64,000 bases of DNA from Persicitalea sp963803495 (GCA_963803495.1 CAWDMP010000002.1:4030001-4094000), one strand, 5' to 3'. Counted from the first letter of the stretch, positions 26,824-40,117 are shown. The notes: generated from the letters alone by a model not told the origin. A program made the numbers and translations.

Positions 26824-26901
26824 CTTGGCATCTATATAGTTAGGTATAACGAAGAAGATAGAAATTACACCAAAAAGCTAATCGTGTTGGGCAATGAGTA
26901 A
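26824..26901 (+). pseudogene. Orphan T9SS sorting-domain tail
   Basis: In frame from 26824 the DNA encodes LGIYIVRYNEEDRNYTKKL then IVLGNE and a stop, the usual last strand pair of a type A sorting domain (GxYxV...KxxxxKKLIVxxN). No upstream frame continues it. It overlaps the start of the next gene by 8 bp. It is probably a relic of a second T9SS-secreted protein. Confidence 0.55.
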
Positions 26902-27451
26902 ATTTATCAAGACTATTGGGACAGCACTAGCCATAACCTTGCTTTTTTCCTGTGACAAGGAATGGGACGCTTTCGCCTACTACTACCCCCGAAAGCACTA
27001 TCCAGGACGTGGTGAGGCAATTATACAAGGAGACAAACTTAGTGGAAGGTTTGGTTATCAGGTAGGTAAAGATGATCTATTATACATTACATGCGTTATA
27101 CCTAAGGTAGGTAAGGCATCTGAGTGGACGTTGTATTTTGCTGGTGTCCCCGCTCAGGAGGGCACTTACGGACTAATTCAAACCGTACTAAAATCTGAGA
27201 GTACTTGCTATTCTGGATCCTTGTCTGAAAAAGTGGGCGCACTTGTTACCGATGCTGCGGGAGACGCGTTGGGTGATTTTTACTATCCTTACTGTAAGGA
27301 GGCCTCGTTACCTTCTCAGATAAAAATTACAAAGATATCTAAAGGTGACGTGTACGGTGAATTCAGCGTTTACGGAGTCAACAGCACAGATTCTACTGAA
27401 TTCATCAAGATTGAGAAAGGTATCTTTTCTAGTCCTAAGAGCCGCATGTAG
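26894..27451 (+). CDS. Lipoprotein of unknown function
   Basis: 185 aa. MSKFIKTIGTALAITLLFSC is a lipoprotein signal with the lipobox LLFSC. The mature region (DKEWDAFAYYYPRKHYPGRG...) is beta-rich with several Gly-Tyr motifs; I do not recognise a domain. The DNA is AT-rich like the disrupted protease. It is the last gene before the rRNA operon. Confidence 0.65.
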   Translation: MSKFIKTIGTALAITLLFSCDKEWDAFAYYYPRKHYPGRGEAIIQGDKLSGRFGYQVGKDDLLYITCVIPKVGKASEWTLYFAGVPAQEGTYGLIQTVLKSESTCYSGSLSEKVGALVTDAAGDALGDFYYPYCKEASLPSQIKITKISKGDVYGEFSVYGVNSTDSTEFIKIEKGIFSSPKSRM

Positions 27452-27587
27452 TCCTCTTGATGAAAAGAAATTTTCTCTGAGATCCCCTCCTGGGGATATA
27501 GATGGAGAGGAATCTTATTTTTTTAAGTTTTTTATCGTTGATAATCAGTACCTAATACCTTTTTTTTAAAATATTTCCAAGAAGGTG

Positions 27588-27618
27588 TTGGCGGATTAAA
27601 ATAAAATCTGCACCTTTG
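27588..27618 (+). promoter_or_regulatory. Probable rRNA operon promoter
   Basis: TTGG (27588-27591) and CACCTTTG (27611-27618) are separated by 19 bp, near the Bacteroidota TTTG-N19-TAnnTTTG pattern. A leader with GTTCTTTGACATGA (about 27690) follows, similar to TTCATTGACATG before the 23S gene (about 29432). These pairs are typical boxA-like processing or antitermination sites of rrn operons in this phylum. Confidence 0.6.
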
Positions 27619-27800
27619 CAATCCCAATTCAGGGCCAGGGCGCTGAATCGACAGCCGCCCGCCATTCCGAACACAGCGGTTCGGAGTACGTTCTTTGACA
27701 TGACGGAGAGAAGCACAGAAAGCACAGACGCTTTACAATGAGCGCGTCCGGCCCCACCCTCTCACGAGTCAGGGGCCGCGAGTGCGTCAATACAATTATT

Positions 27801-29312
<1,512 letters not shown>

Positions 29313-29484
29313 TTAGGGAAGCGTCTGACAAGTTACTAAGTGCCCTCTCCGTCGTTACAAGCGAAGAGGGCGGCGCCGGTTCATTCCGGCGTCCGCCCGC
29401 AAGGGGTCCTCAAACGGAGGGCACCGGGAGTTCATTGACATGTTGGGAGAAGAGAGAGAGAGAATAAGGCGCGGGCGGCCGTTA
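29313..29484. other. 16S-23S internal spacer without tRNA genes
   Basis: About 170 bp. I find no tRNA-Ile or tRNA-Ala, which many bacterial rrn spacers carry. It contains a GC-rich hairpin region (GCGCCGG...CCGGCG) and the boxA-like TTCATTGACATGTTGG near 29432. GCGCGGGCGGC (about 29469) is complementary to GCCGCCCGCGC after the 23S gene, forming the processing stem. Confidence 0.75.
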
Positions 29485-32345
<2,861 letters not shown>

Positions 32346-32407
32346 CCAGTGCCGCCCGCGCGCAATCTTTCTCTTTCTTTCTCCCGCATGTTTAATGACC
32401 TTATCTT

Positions 32408-32448
32408 TTTGAAGGGGCAAAGGCACAAAGCGACAAAGGTACAAAGTG
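32408..32448. repeat. Octamer-like CAAAG repeats in the 23S-5S spacer
   Basis: GGCAAAGGCACAAAG, GCGACAAAGG and TACAAAGTGCC are arranged like the (GCGACAAA)n tract at 13676. It lies between 23S and 5S and would be part of the rRNA precursor. Confidence 0.6.
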
Positions 32449-32511
32449 CCCGAAGCGACCGAAGCCGACCCGAGAAAACAAGGAAACTGGACAAAAGTAG
32501 TCCCACCGCCT

Positions 32512-32622
<111 letters not shown>

Positions 32623-32636
32623 AATCATTATAAAAA

Positions 32637-32670
32637 AGGTCTCCGATGTATATTGGAGACCTTTTTTTAT
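32637..32670 (+). terminator. Terminator of the rRNA operon
   Basis: GGTCTCC pairs with GGAGACC around GATGTATATT and is followed by TTTTTTTAT. From here to 32852 I see no other feature. Confidence 0.9.
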
Positions 32671-32852
32671 TCAGCTCGCCTCGAAAGGGCGGGCTGCTTT
32701 GCGTTTAAGAGGTATAAAGAATCAAGATATAAAGGCACAACTGCCCCAATATTAAGGAAATGAATTCCACATAATGTATGCGTTAGGTGATCCGGACTGA
32801 TTGGCCTATTTTTGGAGCATATTCTATACATTCTACCATCAGCTATTTTATT

Positions 32853-33113
32853 ATGAAAACGACTCACAAATTAAAGACCATGATGTTGATCGCTTTGCCT
32901 TTATTCGTAACTACTGGTTGTGGCAATGAGGACGAGCAAAAGAAAACGCCCAATTCAGAAATGAATGCAGTTGCGCCTCCTGCCGTAGATGAGAGCAGAG
33001 CGGCCTTGGGTGTCGGGGAAGGCAATCAAGACGAAAGAGGAGAATATCCAAAAAATCAAGCAAACCTCTATCCGGATTCTACTAACCTGGACTCGCTTAA
33101 AAAGCGTCAATAG
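32853..33113 (+). CDS. Small lipoprotein
   Basis: 86 aa from MKTTHKLKTMMLIALPLFV; a longer frame to 32787 has no signal-like start. The lipobox is VTTGC. The mature part is a short hydrophilic Asn/Glu/Asp-rich chain ending NLDSLKKRQ with no recognisable fold. Small lipoproteins like this are common and poorly conserved. It follows the rRNA terminator and converges with the ABC permease gene. Confidence 0.6.
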   Translation: MKTTHKLKTMMLIALPLFVTTGCGNEDEQKKTPNSEMNAVAPPAVDESRAALGVGEGNQDERGEYPKNQANLYPDSTNLDSLKKRQ

Positions 33114-33200
33114 CATCTAAAATCTATAACACATTGAATGAAAGTCTTTCAGGTCCGAATACGTTGCGGACTAGGAAGGCTTTTATTCTGGAGGACATTT

Positions 33201-35747
33201 TCAGGAATCCTGGCGCAGTACTTCCAGGGGCGAACGTGATAAAATTCCCTTACTATTGATAAGACCAATTACGATCGTCAATCCGGTAACAGCCAGAAAA
33301 ATAAGCAACAAAGGCAGCAACTGAGGTTCAAAATCTAATTTGAAAGTAAACTTTGCTAAGGCCCAACTTCCCGCCAACGCCAACAGAATCCCCGTAGCCG
33401 CCGCCAATCCCCCCAGGAAAAAGTATTCCAGGGCCGTGATGGCAAAAATCTGCTTTCGACTGGCTCCCAAAGTTCTGAGAAGTACACTCTCCTGCAAACG
33501 CTGGTACTTGCTGATCAAGACCGAGGAAATCAAAACGATAAGTCCGGTTAAAATGCTGAATCCGGCCATGAACCGAATGACGAAGCCGATTTTTTCCAAC
33601 AACTCATCGAGTACTTTAAGTACAAGTCCTAGATCGATAATCGAGATATTGGGGAATTGCTGGACGACGGCGCGTTGAAAATCTGCCGAGCGCTCATTGG
33701 ATGCTACCCTGGTGAGCAGGACGTGAAACTGTGGGGCCTCTTCAAGCACACCCTTAGGGAAAAGTACCAGAAAACTCGTACGGACACCGTTCCAGTCCAC
33801 CTCCCGCAAACTACCGATGACCGTAGTCAGCAGAGCGCCTTGCACATTAAACGCTAGGGTATCACCCAGCCCGACGCCGTTGCGCTTGGCAAAGCCCTCT
33901 TCCATCGAAATAGGAACCGGACCGTTGGCGGGTGCCGTTCCCTGCCAAGTACCCGCTTTTAACTCTTCAAACTCAGTGAGGGTATCGCGGTAGCTGACGC
34001 GGTACTCGCGACTAAAAATACGCCGCGAGATCCGATTGGACGTATCTTTTTCCGCCTTAGCCGGGGTGTACTCATTCACTTTTTCCAGACGCATATTGAC
34101 TACCGGCACGCTCTGGATGATGGGCAAACCCTGCCTGGTCGCAAGGTCAAGTACTTGTTGTCGTTGATCGCTTTGAATATCGAACAGGAGAATATTGGGT
34201 TGATTACCGCTGGTAGATAGTGTGACCCGTTTCAGCAATAAACCCTGCACCAAAATCAGTGTACAGATAAAGGCCGTTCCCAAGCCAATCGAGACGATCA
34301 GAATAGAGGTTTGGTTGTTGGGGCGATGTAGATTAGCCAACGCCTGCCGCCACACGTAGCTCCAGGACGTAGGAAAAAACCGTTGCACCAGCCATACTAA
34401 CAGCGAAGCCATCGCCAGTAAAAGCAAGAACGCCCCCAAAATGCTGGCTGTAAAGATGCCTGCTTCCAGCCAGTTTCCGGTTTGCAACCAAGTGAATAAC
34501 AGCACAAAAATGACAATCAGAACGTATACCAGCCAGCGTAGCGGATCGCGACTTTCCGGAGCCGATTCGAAAGAGGCGCGTAAAACTCGCAAAGGCGAAA
34601 TATTCCGCACTGAAATAAGCGGCAGCAGCGCGAACAAAATCGAAATGATCGTACCCAACACGATTCCTTGCCCCACAGCGCTCCACGAGATAGCGGTAGT
34701 GAGTTCAAAGGGCAGAAAATCCTTGAGGACCAGCGGTAGAAACTGCTGAATGAGCGTACCCAGGGCCGCGCCCAGCACCGATCCCATAAAGCCCACCCCC
34801 ACGATTTGAATCAAATAAATAACAAAGGCTTGGGAGGATTTTACGCCCAGACAGCGCAACAGCGCGATCGAATTCAGCTTCTCGCGGATATAGATATGAA
34901 CCGCACTCGCTACGCCCACGCAACCCAGTAGGAGCGCGATGAAGCCTACCAACGCAAGAAACTGAGTCAGATCCTCAAACGAACGGCCCGTAGATTCCTT
35001 TTGACCCTGTACCGTTTGGGTATCCAAGTCGTCGGCATCCAGCCGCGGCTTAATTGTCTTTACTACTTCCTCCACGTTGGTAGCACTACCATATTTGAAA
35101 AAATACAAATAGTTGATGCGGCTGCCTTTCTGTTCTAAGCCGGTTTCCCCCAAGTAGCGCAATGGAATATATACAGCCGGAGCCACAGTAGCCGAGATTC
35201 CGGTTTGGCCAGGGGCTTTTAGTAATATACCCGCAATGGCGAAAGTCACCTCGCCGACTTTGACCGAATCGCCTACTTCGGCGTCGTATTGCAGCATCAA
35301 CGTCTGATCGACCAGTGCCTGGCGCTCCCCGCGGAACGTGCGGCTAGCACCGGCGGGAACGGTTTCGAGTTCGCCGTAGTAAGGGTAGTTTCCTTCCAAC
35401 GCCCGAACCTGAGCCAGACGATTACCACCGCTTTTGGTGAAATAGACCATCGACGCAAAGCGCCGCTCTTCCGAGCGTTCGGTACCCAACGAGTCCAGCA
35501 GCGGGCGCAATGTGACTGCCGCCGGACGGTTGCCCGAGATCTCTAGATCGGCCCCCAAAAGGGCGGCGGCTTGAGTATCGATGTTTTGGCGGAGGTTGTC
35601 GCCCAGCGAGTAGATCGCCACGAGGGCGGCGATGCCCAGAATAACCGACGATATAAAGAGCAGCAAGCGCGAACGACTCCGGCGGCTGTCGCGCCAGGCC
35701 ATTTTCAGGAGCCAGGAAAAGGAGAAACTTTCTTTATAGTTTGTCAT
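33201..35747 (-). CDS. ybbP: ABC transporter permease, FtsX-like (YbbP family)
   Basis: 848 aa. There are two FtsX/MacB-type permease modules, each with about four membrane helices and large extracytoplasmic domains: the start WLLKMAWRDSRRSRSRLLLFISSVILGIAALVAI, then LTQFLALVGFIALLLGCVGVASAVHIYIREKLNSIALLRCLGVKSSQAF, and at the end LLRTLGASRKQIFAITALEYFFLGGLAAATG. It overlaps the ATPase gene by 14 bp, so they are coupled. YbbA-YbbP-type exporters beside a TesA-like esterase are a widespread cluster, thought to extract or deliver lipidic molecules from the inner membrane. The frame is intact over 2.5 kb. Confidence 0.9.
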   Translation of the reverse strand: MTNYKESFSFSWLLKMAWRDSRRSRSRLLLFISSVILGIAALVAIYSLGDNLRQNIDTQAAALLGADLEISGNRPAAVTLRPLLDSLGTERSEERRFASMVYFTKSGGNRLAQVRALEGNYPYYGELETVPAGASRTFRGERQALVDQTLMLQYDAEVGDSVKVGEVTFAIAGILLKAPGQTGISATVAPAVYIPLRYLGETGLEQKGSRINYLYFFKYGSATNVEEVVKTIKPRLDADDLDTQTVQGQKESTGRSFEDLTQFLALVGFIALLLGCVGVASAVHIYIREKLNSIALLRCLGVKSSQAFVIYLIQIVGVGFMGSVLGAALGTLIQQFLPLVLKDFLPFELTTAISWSAVGQGIVLGTIISILFALLPLISVRNISPLRVLRASFESAPESRDPLRWLVYVLIVIFVLLFTWLQTGNWLEAGIFTASILGAFLLLLAMASLLVWLVQRFFPTSWSYVWRQALANLHRPNNQTSILIVSIGLGTAFICTLILVQGLLLKRVTLSTSGNQPNILLFDIQSDQRQQVLDLATRQGLPIIQSVPVVNMRLEKVNEYTPAKAEKDTSNRISRRIFSREYRVSYRDTLTEFEELKAGTWQGTAPANGPVPISMEEGFAKRNGVGLGDTLAFNVQGALLTTVIGSLREVDWNGVRTSFLVLFPKGVLEEAPQFHVLLTRVASNERSADFQRAVVQQFPNISIIDLGLVLKVLDELLEKIGFVIRFMAGFSILTGLIVLISSVLISKYQRLQESVLLRTLGASRKQIFAITALEYFFLGGLAAATGILLALAGSWALAKFTFKLDFEPQLLPLLLIFLAVTGLTIVIGLINSKGILSRSPLEVLRQDS

Positions 35748-36414
35748 CGGAAACGAGCTTGCCGCCTTTAATTTTCACAATGCGTTGCGTCATCGCCGCC
35801 AGGTCCAGGTCGTGGGTCACGAGCACGAGCGTGGTACCGGCTTGTTTGTTGAGATCGAAAAGGAGTTGAATCACTTTTTCGCTGGTTTCGGCGTCGAGGT
35901 TGCCCGTCGGTTCGTCGGCGAAAAGAATTTGGGGTTGGTTGGAAAAGGCCCGCGCTAGCGATACCCGCTGTTGCTCGCCGCCGCTGAGTTGGGTAGGATA
36001 GTGGTGGGAGCGGTCGGCCAAACCCACTTGATCAAGCAGGTTGAGGGCGATAGGCCGTACGTTTTTCTCTCCCCGTAATTCGAGGGGTACCATCACGTTT
36101 TCGATGGCGGTCAGCGTGGGCATTAACTGGAAATTCTGAAATATGAAGCCCACATAGCGGTTGCGGAGCGCGGCGAGTTCGTTCTCGCTGAGGTCGTTCA
36201 GGCGGGTTTCGTGCAGCTCGACGTTACCCGACGAGGCGCGGTCGAGTCCGGCGCACAGGCCGAGCAGCGTGGTTTTGCCGCTCCCGGAAGGTCCGACGAT
36301 CGCCATCGTGGAGCCTGCTTCGACGGTAAAGCTTATATTGTCCAATACTTTCAAATCCCGGCCACCACTTTGGTACACTTTGTTGACAGATTGGAGCGTA
36401 AGAATGCTATTCAT
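35734..36414 (-). CDS. ybbA: ABC transporter ATPase (YbbA/LolD family)
   Basis: 226 aa. Walker A GPSGSGKTTLLGLCAG, Q-loop FIFQNFQLMPTLTAIENV, signature LSGGEQQRVSLARA, Walker B ILFADEPTGNLDAETSE and the H-loop VTHD are all present. It powers the overlapping YbbP-like permease. It is divergent from the TesA/arylesterase gene, preserving the tesA-ybbA-ybbP association known in proteobacteria. Confidence 0.94.
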   Translation of the reverse strand: MNSILTLQSVNKVYQSGGRDLKVLDNISFTVEAGSTMAIVGPSGSGKTTLLGLCAGLDRASSGNVELHETRLNDLSENELAALRNRYVGFIFQNFQLMPTLTAIENVMVPLELRGEKNVRPIALNLLDQVGLADRSHHYPTQLSGGEQQRVSLARAFSNQPQILFADEPTGNLDAETSEKVIQLLFDLNKQAGTTLVLVTHDLDLAAMTQRIVKIKGGKLVSDDKL

Positions 36415-36501
36415 GCGAAATTTGAAAGGAAATAGAATGAATTTGCGTTAGCTGAGACAACACACCTGCTACCTTTACTGTTCACCCCTTTCCCGCTCAC
36501 C

Positions 36502-37182
36502 ATGCGCTTTACCTTCATATATATATATCTACTTGCCTCGCTGCTGCTGCTCATCGCTTGCGGCGAAGAAAAAAAAGCTGACTCTCCGGCTGATACTTCC
36601 GCTGCCGACAATACCGCCGCCACAACTTCCACCGAAAGAACGATTCTGTTCTACGGCAATAGCCTTACGGCGGGCTACGGCGTCGAGCCCTCGGAGGCCT
36701 TTCCGGCCCTGGTCCAGGATAAAATCGACTCACTGGATTTGCCCTACAAAGTGGTCAACGCCGGCGTGAGCGGCGAAACCACTTCCGGCGGCAACAGCCG
36801 CATTGACTGGGTACTACGCCAGCCTGTCGATATTTTCGTTCTGGAATTGGGCGGCAACGACGGCCTGCGCGGCATTCCGTTAACCGAAACGCGTAAGAAC
36901 CTGCAGGAAATAATGAATAAGGTAATGGTGAAATACCCCGACGTCCAAATCGTCCTCGCCGGGATGCAGGTGCCGCCCAACATGGGCAGTACCTACGCCA
37001 ACGAATTCCGCTCGCTGTACACAGAGTTAGCCGAAGAAAACGAGGTAGGGCTCATTCCTTTTTTGCTCGAAAAAGTAGGGGGTGAGCGTACACTCAACCA
37101 GGCCGATGGTATTCATCCCACGCCCGAAGGGCACAGGATCGTGGCGGAGAATGTGTGGGCGGTGTTGAAGGGGGAGGTGTGA
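36502..37182 (+). CDS. SGNH/GDSL lipoprotein esterase (TesA/TAP-like)
   Basis: 226 aa. The signal ends in a lipobox (LLLLIAC), followed by an Ala/Thr/Asp-rich linker. SGNH blocks: ILFYGNSLTAGYG (block I Ser), VVNAGVSGETTSGG (block II Gly), LELGGNDGLRGIP (block III Asn) and DGIHPTPEGH (block V Asp-x-x-His). It resembles E. coli TesA (thioesterase I/arylesterase), but as a lipoprotein it is anchored outside the cytoplasm. It is divergent from ybbA, its classical neighbour. A dinucleotide run ATATATATAT lies in the signal-peptide codons. Confidence 0.92.
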   Translation: MRFTFIYIYLLASLLLLIACGEEKKADSPADTSAADNTAATTSTERTILFYGNSLTAGYGVEPSEAFPALVQDKIDSLDLPYKVVNAGVSGETTSGGNSRIDWVLRQPVDIFVLELGGNDGLRGIPLTETRKNLQEIMNKVMVKYPDVQIVLAGMQVPPNMGSTYANEFRSLYTELAEENEVGLIPFLLEKVGGERTLNQADGIHPTPEGHRIVAENVWAVLKGEV

Positions 37183-37203
37183 GGGAAACGCTCAATTGTG
37201 AGA

Positions 37204-37848
37204 TCACCCCACCGCAAACATCTGCTTCAGCGCCCCCCACAATTGCTTCTTCTTGCTTTTGTCGGCGTCGATGACCGACAGCGGATCGGCTAGCAAAAAC
37301 CAAATACCCTCGACTTGTCGGGGCGCGTAGGGCTGGAAAAGCAGGTCGATTTGGAGTTTGATCAGCGGTACCCCAAACGCTATAAAGTAGTGCGTACTCT
37401 TAGCAGCCACCACCGCCTGAGCGTTCGCTTTGGGTAGGGTAGCGATATTGAGAATATCGACCTCGTCGATGGAATGGCCCGTGGCTTTCAGGATGTTATC
37501 GAGCAGTGTAGCATCGGTAGCTTGAAGCTCAGGCTGGGTTTTCTCTTCTACTAAGACCAGGATTTTGTGTTTCAGCGGAGGAAACTGAGCCACCGGGCGC
37601 GTCGGTTCGGGTTGGGGCGTTAGTTGTTCCGCTTCCTCTACGGTTGGAGTCGCCGGAATGATCTCGACCCCGGGAGCTTCGATTTCGGGATCGTCGGGTA
37701 ATAGTGCTTTCGCAACGACCGGCCCGCTTTTTTCTTCTTCCGCCACAATAGGCTCGGCCTCCGGTTCTTCCACTAAAATTTCTTCTTCCGTCACGCGAAA
37801 AAGCGTATCGTATTGGAAGAAATTTTGGTAAAAGGCGGCGTTTTCCAT
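37204..37848 (-). CDS. Hypothetical acidic protein
   Basis: 214 aa. The N-terminal half is strongly acidic and Pro-rich (VEEPEAEPIVAEEEK...), while the C-terminal half looks folded: HKILVLVEEKTQPELQATD, LLDNILKATGHSIDEVDIL, YFIAFGVPLIKLQIDLLF. The spacing resembles a small alpha/beta domain such as the DNA polymerase III psi-like proteins noted in some Bacteroidota, but I cannot confirm that. It appears complete and is preceded by a REP-like element. Confidence 0.6.
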   Translation of the reverse strand: MENAAFYQNFFQYDTLFRVTEEEILVEEPEAEPIVAEEEKSGPVVAKALLPDDPEIEAPGVEIIPATPTVEEAEQLTPQPEPTRPVAQFPPLKHKILVLVEEKTQPELQATDATLLDNILKATGHSIDEVDILNIATLPKANAQAVVAAKSTHYFIAFGVPLIKLQIDLLFQPYAPRQVEGIWFLLADPLSVIDADKSKKKQLWGALKQMFAVG

Positions 37849-37868
37849 GAATTGAGCGTGCCCGTGGA

Positions 37869-37920
37869 TTCGTAGGGCTACACCCTACGCTGAGGCATGG
37901 CACCCCTTCGGGGCTTTTTA
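37869..37920. repeat. REP-like double hairpin
   Basis: Hairpin 1: CGTAGGG (37871-37877), loop CTACA, CCCTACG (37883-37889). Hairpin 2: CCCC-TTC-GGGG (37903-37913) followed by a T-run. The linker is CTGAGGCATGGCA. The arrangement resembles dispersed repeats that I have seen in Bacteroidota genomes. Read on the plus strand, hairpin 2 would act as a terminator. Confidence 0.6.
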
Positions 37921-37975
37921 GTATTTACGTTTTATCAATATTCTGCCGTTCACCGTTCACCCGGTCCACCGTCAA

Positions 37976-39266
37976 TTATCCCAAAACCGCTTCGCGGTGA
38001 ATCAGCGCTTCCCGGTCAGGTCCGGTGGAGACGAAACTGATGGGCAGGTTCATTTCCTGTTCCAGGAACTCGACGTAGGCCGTCAGCGCGGCGGGCATAT
38101 CGTCGAAGGCATGGATACCGTCAAGTGACTGTTGCCAACCCGCAAAGTCGCGGTAGATGGGCTCTACTTCTTCGGTGCAGAGGTCGTAGGGTAGCTGATC
38201 GGTGAGGGTACCGTCGGCCAGGCGGTAGTGCGTGCAGACCCGGATCGTGTCGAAAATCGTGAGTACATCGACCTTCATCATCACGAGTTGCGTCACGCCG
38301 TTGAGCATCACAGCATATTTCAGCGCGGGTAGGTCGAGCCAGCCGCAACGGCGCGGACGACCCGTGGTAGCGCCGAACTCACGGCCCTCGGCCCGCATTT
38401 TTTCACCAGTTTCTTCCAGCAGTTCTGTCGGGAAAGGCCCACTACCCACGCGGGTACAGTAGGCTTTGAAAATCACCGAATACTTCACCGATCGCATGCG
38501 GCGATACGCCCAAGCCCGTACAAGCACCGGCCGCCATCGTGGTCGAACTCGTCACGAAAGGATAAGAGCCAAAGTCGATGTCGAGTAGTGAGCCCTGAGC
38601 ACCTTCGGCTAGTACCGCTTTTTCGTCGGCCAGGCATTGATTGATCATGTACTCACTATCCACAAACTGAAATTGTTGCATGAACTCTGCCGCCGCGAAG
38701 AAGCGGGTTTCGGCTTCACCGAGCGTGTCGGAATAGTCGAAGTGGTAAAAGTCCAGAATGGCTTTGTGGGCATCGACCAGCTTCTGGTACTTGTCTTTGA
38801 AATCAGGAGCAGCAGATCGCCCGCCCGCAAGCCGAGCCGCGCGATCTTATCCTGGTAGGTGGGACCGATACCGCGGAGCGTGGAACCAATTTTGTCGTCG
38901 CCTTTTGCGCGCTCGTAGGCGGCATCAAGCAGGCTGTGCGTCGGCAGGATGATCGATAGCTTTTTGGAAATAAAGAGGTTGCCGTGCAGGTCGAGGTTGA
39001 ATTTCTGCAACGCTTCGATTTCGCGCCGGAACACGATCGGGTCGAGCACGACGCCGTTGCCGATGATATTTTGAATATCGGAGCGGAAAATTCCCGACGG
39101 AATCTGGTGCAGTACGTGCTTGATGCCGTCGAATTCGAGCGTATGTCCCGCGTTGGGACCGCCCTGAAATCGTGCTACGACTTGGTACTGAGGCGCTAGC
39201 ACATCCACAATCTTTCCCTTTCCCTTCGTCGCCCCATTGGAGGCCAAGTAGTACGTCGACTTTCAT
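37976..39266 (-). CDS. purA: Adenylosuccinate synthetase, three single-base frameshifts
   Basis: Joined, it encodes about 430 aa of a typical PurA. It starts MKVDVLLGLQWGDEGKGK (GTP/IMP site) and continues IVDVLAPQYQVVARFQGGPNAGHTLEF, then STLRGIGPTYQDKIARLGLRAGDLLL, EKAVLAEGAQGSLLDIDFGSYPFVTSS, GSGPFPTEL and TTGRPRRCGWLDL, ending FVSTGPDREALI. Indels fall near 39215 (extra base in GGGAAAGGGAAAG), near 38815 (missing C before GATTTC) and near 38480 (extra base in GTGATTTTC). Because the gene is normally essential and no second copy is seen, sequence error is likelier than loss. It makes the AMP precursor from IMP, and is downstream of fur and rsh. Confidence 0.9.
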
Positions 39267-39294
39267 TATAGAGGTGTTAGGTTATTAGGTGTTA

Positions 39295-39312
39295 GCGGGG
39301 CGCCCCGTGGCG
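39295..39312. repeat. Dispersed 18-bp GC-rich repeat, copy 2
   Basis: GCGGGGCGCCCCGTGGCG, the inverse of 14422-14439. It is embedded in TTAGGTTATTAGGTGTTAG...GTTGTTAGG repeats between fur and purA. Confidence 0.6.
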
Positions 39313-39401
39313 TTGTTAGGCTTCTTAAAATTTGTATCAGCCTGACATCTATGCCTGCGTTTTTATAAAATCCAGTGGTAAATTTTCCTGCTCTAAAAAA
39401 A

Positions 39402-39450
39402 CAAAAATACCCGATCAGGCTCAGCTTAGCGTTTGATCGGGTACAATAAA
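39402..39450 (-). terminator. Terminator downstream of fur
   Basis: On the minus strand TACCCGATC pairs with GATCGGGTA around an 18-nt loop and is followed by TTTTTGTTTTTTT. It separates fur from purA transcription at least partly. Confidence 0.8.
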
Positions 39451-39455
39451 ATTAG

Positions 39456-39962
39456 TCAAATAGTATCGTTGGGCCCAAAGAGTTCTTCTCTCGGAAAATC
39501 CCTTCTATTTTCGCAATTGTTGCGGGTACAGCCGCCGTAGAAAATCAGCGAGTGGTGGTCTACTTTGAAATGCAGCATTTCGCCCACCATGTTCTGGATG
39601 GACTGTATGCGCGGATCGCAAAATTCCATGACCTTGTGGCAGTCGGTACAGATTAGGTGGTCGTGCTGCTTAAAACCGTACGATTTCTCGTATTGCGCCA
39701 AGTTCTTACCAAATTGGTGCCGGGTCACGAGGTCGCAATCCACCAGTACGTCGAGCGTGTTGTACACTGTCGCGCGGCTCACGCGGTACTTCTTGTTTTT
39801 CATGCTGATGTAGAGCTCGTCTACATCGAAGTGGTCGCTACGGGTGTAGATTTCCTCTAAAATCGCGAAGCGCTCGGGCGTCTTGCGAAGGCCTTTGTTT
39901 TCGAGGTAAGCCGTCAGGATCTTGCGGGCGGCTTCCAGATTGTCCTGGACGTTGTTTGGCAT
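39456..39962 (-). CDS. fur: Fur-family metalloregulator
   Basis: About 168 aa from MPNNVQDNLEAARKIL; the upstream 13 codons to 40001 are not conserved. Winged helix: LRKTPERFAILEEIY...VSRATVYNTLDVLVDCDLV. Metal sites: KQHDHLICTDCHKVMEF, HHSLIFYGGC and CENR. The first CxxC and the second C...C probably bind structural zinc. The order rsh-fur-purA is common in Bacteroidota. Whether it senses iron, zinc or peroxide cannot be decided from sequence alone. Confidence 0.88.
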   Translation of the reverse strand: MPNNVQDNLEAARKILTAYLENKGLRKTPERFAILEEIYTRSDHFDVDELYISMKNKKYRVSRATVYNTLDVLVDCDLVTRHQFGKNLAQYEKSYGFKQHDHLICTDCHKVMEFCDPRIQSIQNMVGEMLHFKVDHHSLIFYGGCTRNNCENRRDFPREELFGPNDTI

Positions 39963-40117
39963 ATTCGGGGACAAATATCGGCTTTTTTGGGCATAAATCA
40001 CAAAAGGAGGATATTGGACCTCGACAATCGATCATTCGACAACAAACAGGTTTTGATTTATCTGGGAGCGGATTCGAAAGTCCAGAGTCGAACCTCGATT
40101 GTCAAGAAGTCCACTAC

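Noticed and set aside
24111..27451. A prophage or integrative element
   Set aside because: Only one IS with its own ends and duplication is present; there are no integrase, phage or conjugation genes.
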